Of a stretch of 9,508 nucleotides of DNA, positions 6,898 through 9,508 are shown piece by piece (position 1 is the first letter of the stretch; each line of letters begins with the position of its first letter). The translations under genes were made by a program, and so were the position numbers. This stretch comes from Desulfobulbaceae bacterium (GTDB lineage Bacteria; Desulfobacterota; Desulfobulbia; Desulfobulbales; SURF-16): assembly GCA_024763495.1 (NCBI GenBank), contig JANTFJ010000075.1, positions 1 to 9,508 on the forward strand, written 5' to 3'. The notes beneath the pieces were generated by a model that searched no databases, was not told the origin of the DNA, and worked only from the letters and a program-made list of their open reading frames with translations.

Positions 6898-8244
6898 TTA
6901 TTTTTTAAGTTCTTTACTTATTTTATTGATAATATTTTGAATGGTACTATCTTCAAGCATTTTTTGCTTTATTTTTTTCTCCGCGTAAATAACGGTTGAA
7001 TGATCTTTTCCACCAAATTTGTCAGCTATATCAGGGTACGAACAGTGAGTTAAGTGACGAGCGAGATACATGGCTATTTGTCTGGGTATGACGATATTTC
7101 TCGTTTTTTTTCGGGATCGAATATCGGATGTTTTAAGATGGTAATAATCAGCTGTTTTAGCAATAATTTCATCTACTGTAATTATTTTTTCATCCAGTTT
7201 TATAATATCTTTAAGCACTTTATTGACGAAATCAATGGTTATTTCCTGCCTGTTTTCAAAAGAGGAGAAAGCGGCAATGCGCAGCAATGCTCCTTCCAAT
7301 GTGCGAATATTTGAGGAAACATTTTCCGCCAGGAAAAAAGCAACTTCCGTGCTGAGATCAAGATTTTCCTGATTTGCCTTAGTGATTAAAATAGCAACCA
7401 GTGTTTCGTTGTCCGGAGGTTGAATATCGGCAATCAGACCCCACTCAAAACGAGTTCGCAGCCGGTCTTCAAGTTTGGGAATATCCATGGGAAATTTATC
7501 ACTGGTCAGGACAATCTGTTTGTGGCTTTTATAGAGGGCATTAAAGGTGTGAAAAAATTCTTCCTGGGTACGTTCTTTACCGGCTATGAATTGGATATCA
7601 TCGATGAGCAGGACGTCCATTTGCCGGTATTTATGGCGGAATTTGGGCATTTTATCTTCTTTTAATGCCCCGATAAGATCATTGGTAAAATCTTCTGAAG
7701 TAACATAATGTGGTTTCAAATTTGGATTGAATTTACTGATATGGTTGCCGATTGCGTGGAGAAGATGCGTTTTCCCCAGGCCCGCACTGCTGTAAATGAA
7801 CAGAGGATTATAACTTGACCCAGGCTGTTTGGCAACCGCCAGGGCCGCAGCATGGGAAAATTCATTGGAAGGTCCCACCACAAATTCTGAAAAAGTATAT
7901 TTTGGATTAAAAGGTGAATCTTTTACCTGAACTTGGGGAGAGGATTCCGATGCAGGCGATTGTTCCGTATCCAGATTGTTTTGTTTTAAATAATGAGGAG
8001 TTTTTTTAGCAACCACATAAGAAACTGATATATCCTGGGAAGATACCTTGGCAAGGGCATCTTCTATGGCGGTAGGATAATTTTCGGCCAACCAATCCTT
8101 GAAAAAACGATTAGGCACTTCCAGGGTAAGTACTGATTCCGCCATTTTCTTGATTTTAATAGGTTTAAACCATGTCAGGTAATTATGTTCATTAACCTGT
8201 CCCCTGATATGGTCAAGGACTTGTGACCAGAGATGATTATGCAT
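6898..8244 (-). CDS. dnaA: Chromosomal replication initiator DnaA
   Basis: DnaA binds DnaA boxes, oligomerises with ATP and melts oriC. The 448 residues show the four-domain plan. Domain I (about 1-80) has LWSQVLDHI and PNRFFKDWL. A short variable domain II linker follows (about 81-112). The AAA+ domain has Walker A SSAGLGKT (152-159), Walker B LLIDDIQF (212-219), sensor 1 LTSDKFP (246-252), the arginine-finger region RLRTRFEWGL (261-270) and sensor 2 NIRTLEGAL (312-320). The DNA-binding domain IV has RSRKKTRNIVIPRQIAMYL and the signature GGKDHSTVIYA (411-421). The Walker A lacks the leading Gly of the common GGVGLGKT, and RFEWG replaces the common RFGWG. No Shine-Dalgarno precedes the ATG; the upstream bases are CTTTTTTTCTC. 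The product start matches other DnaA proteins, so 8244 is likely correct. Confidence 0.98.
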   Translation of the reverse strand: MHNHLWSQVLDHIRGQVNEHNYLTWFKPIKIKKMAESVLTLEVPNRFFKDWLAENYPTAIEDALAKVSSQDISVSYVVAKKTPHYLKQNNLDTEQSPASESSPQVQVKDSPFNPKYTFSEFVVGPSNEFSHAAALAVAKQPGSSYNPLFIYSSAGLGKTHLLHAIGNHISKFNPNLKPHYVTSEDFTNDLIGALKEDKMPKFRHKYRQMDVLLIDDIQFIAGKERTQEEFFHTFNALYKSHKQIVLTSDKFPMDIPKLEDRLRTRFEWGLIADIQPPDNETLVAILITKANQENLDLSTEVAFFLAENVSSNIRTLEGALLRIAAFSSFENRQEITIDFVNKVLKDIIKLDEKIITVDEIIAKTADYYHLKTSDIRSRKKTRNIVIPRQIAMYLARHLTHCSYPDIADKFGGKDHSTVIYAEKKIKQKMLEDSTIQNIINKISKELKK

Positions 8245-8298
8245 GAGAAAAAAAGACTTATTTTCAATAGGTTAGATAAATAAAGAAGCGAACCCCTA

Positions 8299-8327
8299 AT
8301 GGTAGCAGATCAACATTTTTTTGACAA
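8299..8327 (-). promoter_or_regulatory. Probable dnaA promoter
   Basis: TTGTCA (8327-8322), a 17-base spacer and TACCAT (8304-8299) give a five-of-six and a four-of-six match to the sigma70 hexamers, reading towards dnaA. The start would be near 8292, leaving a leader of about 48 nt. On the opposite strand the same bases read TTGACA (8321-8326), a perfect -35 hexamer pointing at cbiB, but the bases 17 downstream (TAAGGA) are a poor -10. I found no good DnaA box in the 222-base gap 8245-8466. Confidence 0.45.
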
Positions 8328-8358
8328 TAAAAATTTTTTACGGTAAGGAGAAAACCTT

Positions 8359-8451
8359 TTGATTAACACGGCAAAAATTCTGGTTATTTATAGCGATGAT
8401 CATAAGCCTGGAAAAGAAAACTTTTCCGGACAAGCAGCAGACAGTTCGTAG
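8359..8451 (+). CDS. Possible 30-residue leader ORF upstream of cbiB
   Basis: A TTG start at 8359 follows AAGGAG (8345-8350) by eight bases, a far better ribosome binding site than that of cbiB itself. It opens 30 codons, beginning MINTAKILVIYSDDHKPG and ending in TAG at 8449-8451, 15 bases before the cbiB ATG. The first dozen residues look like a beta strand of an alpha/beta protein, the rest is hydrophilic. I recognise no family. It could be a leader peptide coupling translation into cbiB, the remnant of a lost gene, or chance. The ribosome-binding-site quality and spacing are seen; coding status is unproven. Confidence 0.3.
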   Translation: MINTAKILVIYSDDHKPGKENFSGQAADSS

Positions 8452-8466
8452 ATATGGGACAGTTTA

Positions 8467-9429
8467 ATGATGTTTTTTCACCTGTCACCGATTATGCTTT
8501 TCATGATGATCATGGCTGACATAGTCTTTGGTGAGTATCCGTTGCCTTTTCCTCATCCAGTGGTGTTGATAGGTCGTTTCATCGATATGCTGGAAAACGG
8601 CTTGTATCCCCTTTGTGAGCAGGATAGTAAGAGACAGTTTCTGGCTGGCGCAATCCTGGTATTGATCGTTTGCCTGCTGACTTTTTTTCTGACTTTGGGA
8701 ATTATCCAGTCAGCATATATGCTCTCATCTTTTTTAGGATGGTTGGTGGTTCTTTTTTTGGGTTATACCACACTGGCTTCAACCGGCCTGGCGCGGGCCG
8801 CCGCAAAAGTTATTACGAGCTTGGAAAAGGGAGGAGTAGAGGGAGCCCGACAGTCATTATCCATGATTGTCGGTCGTGATACCGCTGCTCTTGATCGTGA
8901 GGAAATTTTAAAAGCTGTGATTGAAACAGTGGCTGAAAACACCAGCGACGCGGTTATTGCCCCGTTGTTTTACCTCTTGTTGGGAGGAGTCCCGCTGGCG
9001 ATGACCTACAAAGCGGTTAATACGATGGATTCAATGATTGGTTATCGAAATGACCGGTATAAAAATTTTGGTACCATAGCGGCCCGCCTTGATGACCTGG
9101 CCAATTTTGTCCCAGCCCGCCTTTCAGGCGTGTTGATCCTTCTCGCCGGTTGGCTGCTGGGTTATGATCCCGGGCGTGGCTGGCGCGTCATGAAAAAATA
9201 TCATCATGTTCATCACAGCCCCAACAGTGGATATCCTGAAGCGGCGATGGCCGGTATCCTGGGAATAGAACTGGGAGGACCCGGCAGTTATTTTGGTCAG
9301 ATGGTGGATAAGGGAAGTATTGGAGAAGCCTTGTCACCGATAGATGAGCACCACGTAAAAGTGGCGGTAAAGGTTTTATATATCAGCACATTATTGATGA
9401 CGGGCATGGGGCTATGGATAGTATGGTAA
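8467..9429 (+). CDS. cbiB: Adenosylcobinamide-phosphate synthase CbiB (CobD)
   Basis: CbiB is an inner-membrane enzyme of adenosylcobalamin synthesis. It joins aminopropanol (as its phosphate) to adenosylcobyric acid, giving adenosylcobinamide phosphate. The 320-residue length is normal. Family motifs are HPVVLIGR (30-37), GRDT (136-139), ETVAENTSDAVIAP (153-166), NTMDSMIGYRNDRY (185-198), ARLDDLANFVPAR (206-218) and SPNSGYPEAAMAG (251-263). Hydrophobic membrane segments lie near 7-20, 60-80, 88-105, 163-180, 219-232 and 302-320. The start is ATGATG (8467 or 8470), with only GGGA as a weak ribosome binding site. It is divergent from dnaA and overlaps the next cobalamin gene. It is much richer in G+C than dnaN (37 of 60 at 9121-9180 by hand count). 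No cobalamin riboswitch was recognised upstream. Confidence 0.96.
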   Translation: MMFFHLSPIMLFMMIMADIVFGEYPLPFPHPVVLIGRFIDMLENGLYPLCEQDSKRQFLAGAILVLIVCLLTFFLTLGIIQSAYMLSSFLGWLVVLFLGYTTLASTGLARAAAKVITSLEKGGVEGARQSLSMIVGRDTAALDREEILKAVIETVAENTSDAVIAPLFYLLLGGVPLAMTYKAVNTMDSMIGYRNDRYKNFGTIAARLDDLANFVPARLSGVLILLAGWLLGYDPGRGWRVMKKYHHVHHSPNSGYPEAAMAGILGIELGGPGSYFGQMVDKGSIGEALSPIDEHHVKVAVKVLYISTLLMTGMGLWIVW

Positions 9430-9508
9430 AGGAAGAGAGGCTGCCGGTTCATGGGGGGAAAGTCTTTCAGATTGCCCGGGAGATGGGGGTTGGAGTAGAA
9501 GAAATAGT
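9423..9508 (+). CDS. L-threonine-O-3-phosphate decarboxylase-like, 5' end only
   Basis: An ATG at 9423 overlaps the cbiB stop by seven bases and opens a frame to the window edge, 28 complete codons. The start, MVKEERLPVHGGKVFQIARE followed by MGVGVEEI, resembles the N-terminus of PLP-dependent threonine-phosphate decarboxylases (Salmonella CobD, Pseudomonas CobC), in which a HGGN-like motif precedes a helix and an acidic turn. That enzyme makes (R)-1-amino-2-propanol phosphate, the substrate CbiB attaches, so the context supports the call. The PLP lysine and the rest of the protein lie outside the window, and a related aminotransferase cannot be excluded. Translation is probably coupled to cbiB. 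Confidence 0.7.
   Translation, partial: MVKEERLPVHGGKVFQIAREMGVGVEEI

Noticed and set aside
8245..8466. Cobalamin riboswitch upstream of cbiB
   Set aside because: I looked for the conserved B12-box and GCCACTG-like core and found neither; a covariance search would be decisive.
1..9508. CRISPR array, prophage, toxin-antitoxin or defence genes
   Set aside because: No regularly spaced repeats and no such proteins; every long frame is a core replication, ribosome, membrane-insertion or cobalamin gene.

Overview
This window looks like the replication-origin neighbourhood of a Gram-negative bacterial chromosome. The best guess is a delta-proteobacterium in the wide sense (Desulfobacterota-like). 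The reasons are a dnaA-dnaN-gyrB order with no recF between dnaN and gyrB, a long proteobacterial-type GyrB (about 795 residues), a YidC with the large periplasmic domain of Gram-negatives, and a cobalamin-synthesis gene next door. The lineage call is inference; no rRNA is present to settle it.

Layout from right to left on the minus strand: dnaA (replication initiator, 8244-6898), a very A+T-rich spacer with a DnaA box and a dnaN promoter (6897-6652, candidate oriC), dnaN (sliding clamp, 6651-5524) and gyrB (gyrase B, to 3050). A hairpin-rich spacer follows, then a tandem tRNA-Gln(CUG)/tRNA-Glu(CUC) pair behind a stringent-type promoter. Last comes the compact cluster rpmH (L34, 2573-2439, too short for a usual ORF cutoff), rnpA (RNase P protein), yidD and yidC. 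The first ~142 bases, downstream of yidC, carry no recognisable gene but are rich in short inverted and direct repeats. The gene usually found after yidC (khpB/jag) is not visible.

On the plus strand, divergent from dnaA, a possible 30-codon leader ORF precedes cbiB (adenosylcobinamide-phosphate synthase, 8467-9429). cbiB overlaps by 7 nt the start of a second cobalamin gene resembling L-threonine-O-3-phosphate decarboxylase, which runs off the right edge. The two would act together: the decarboxylase makes the aminopropanol phosphate that CbiB attaches to the corrin ring.

The genes are mostly ordinary core genes and I found no convincing undescribed system. Points worth a second look are the collinear placement of rpmH-rnpA-yidD-yidC with dnaA, the DnaA box beside the dnaN promoter, the non-canonical Walker A in DnaA, the repeat-like left edge, and the sharp base-composition change between the dnaA-dnaN-gyrB block and its flanks.
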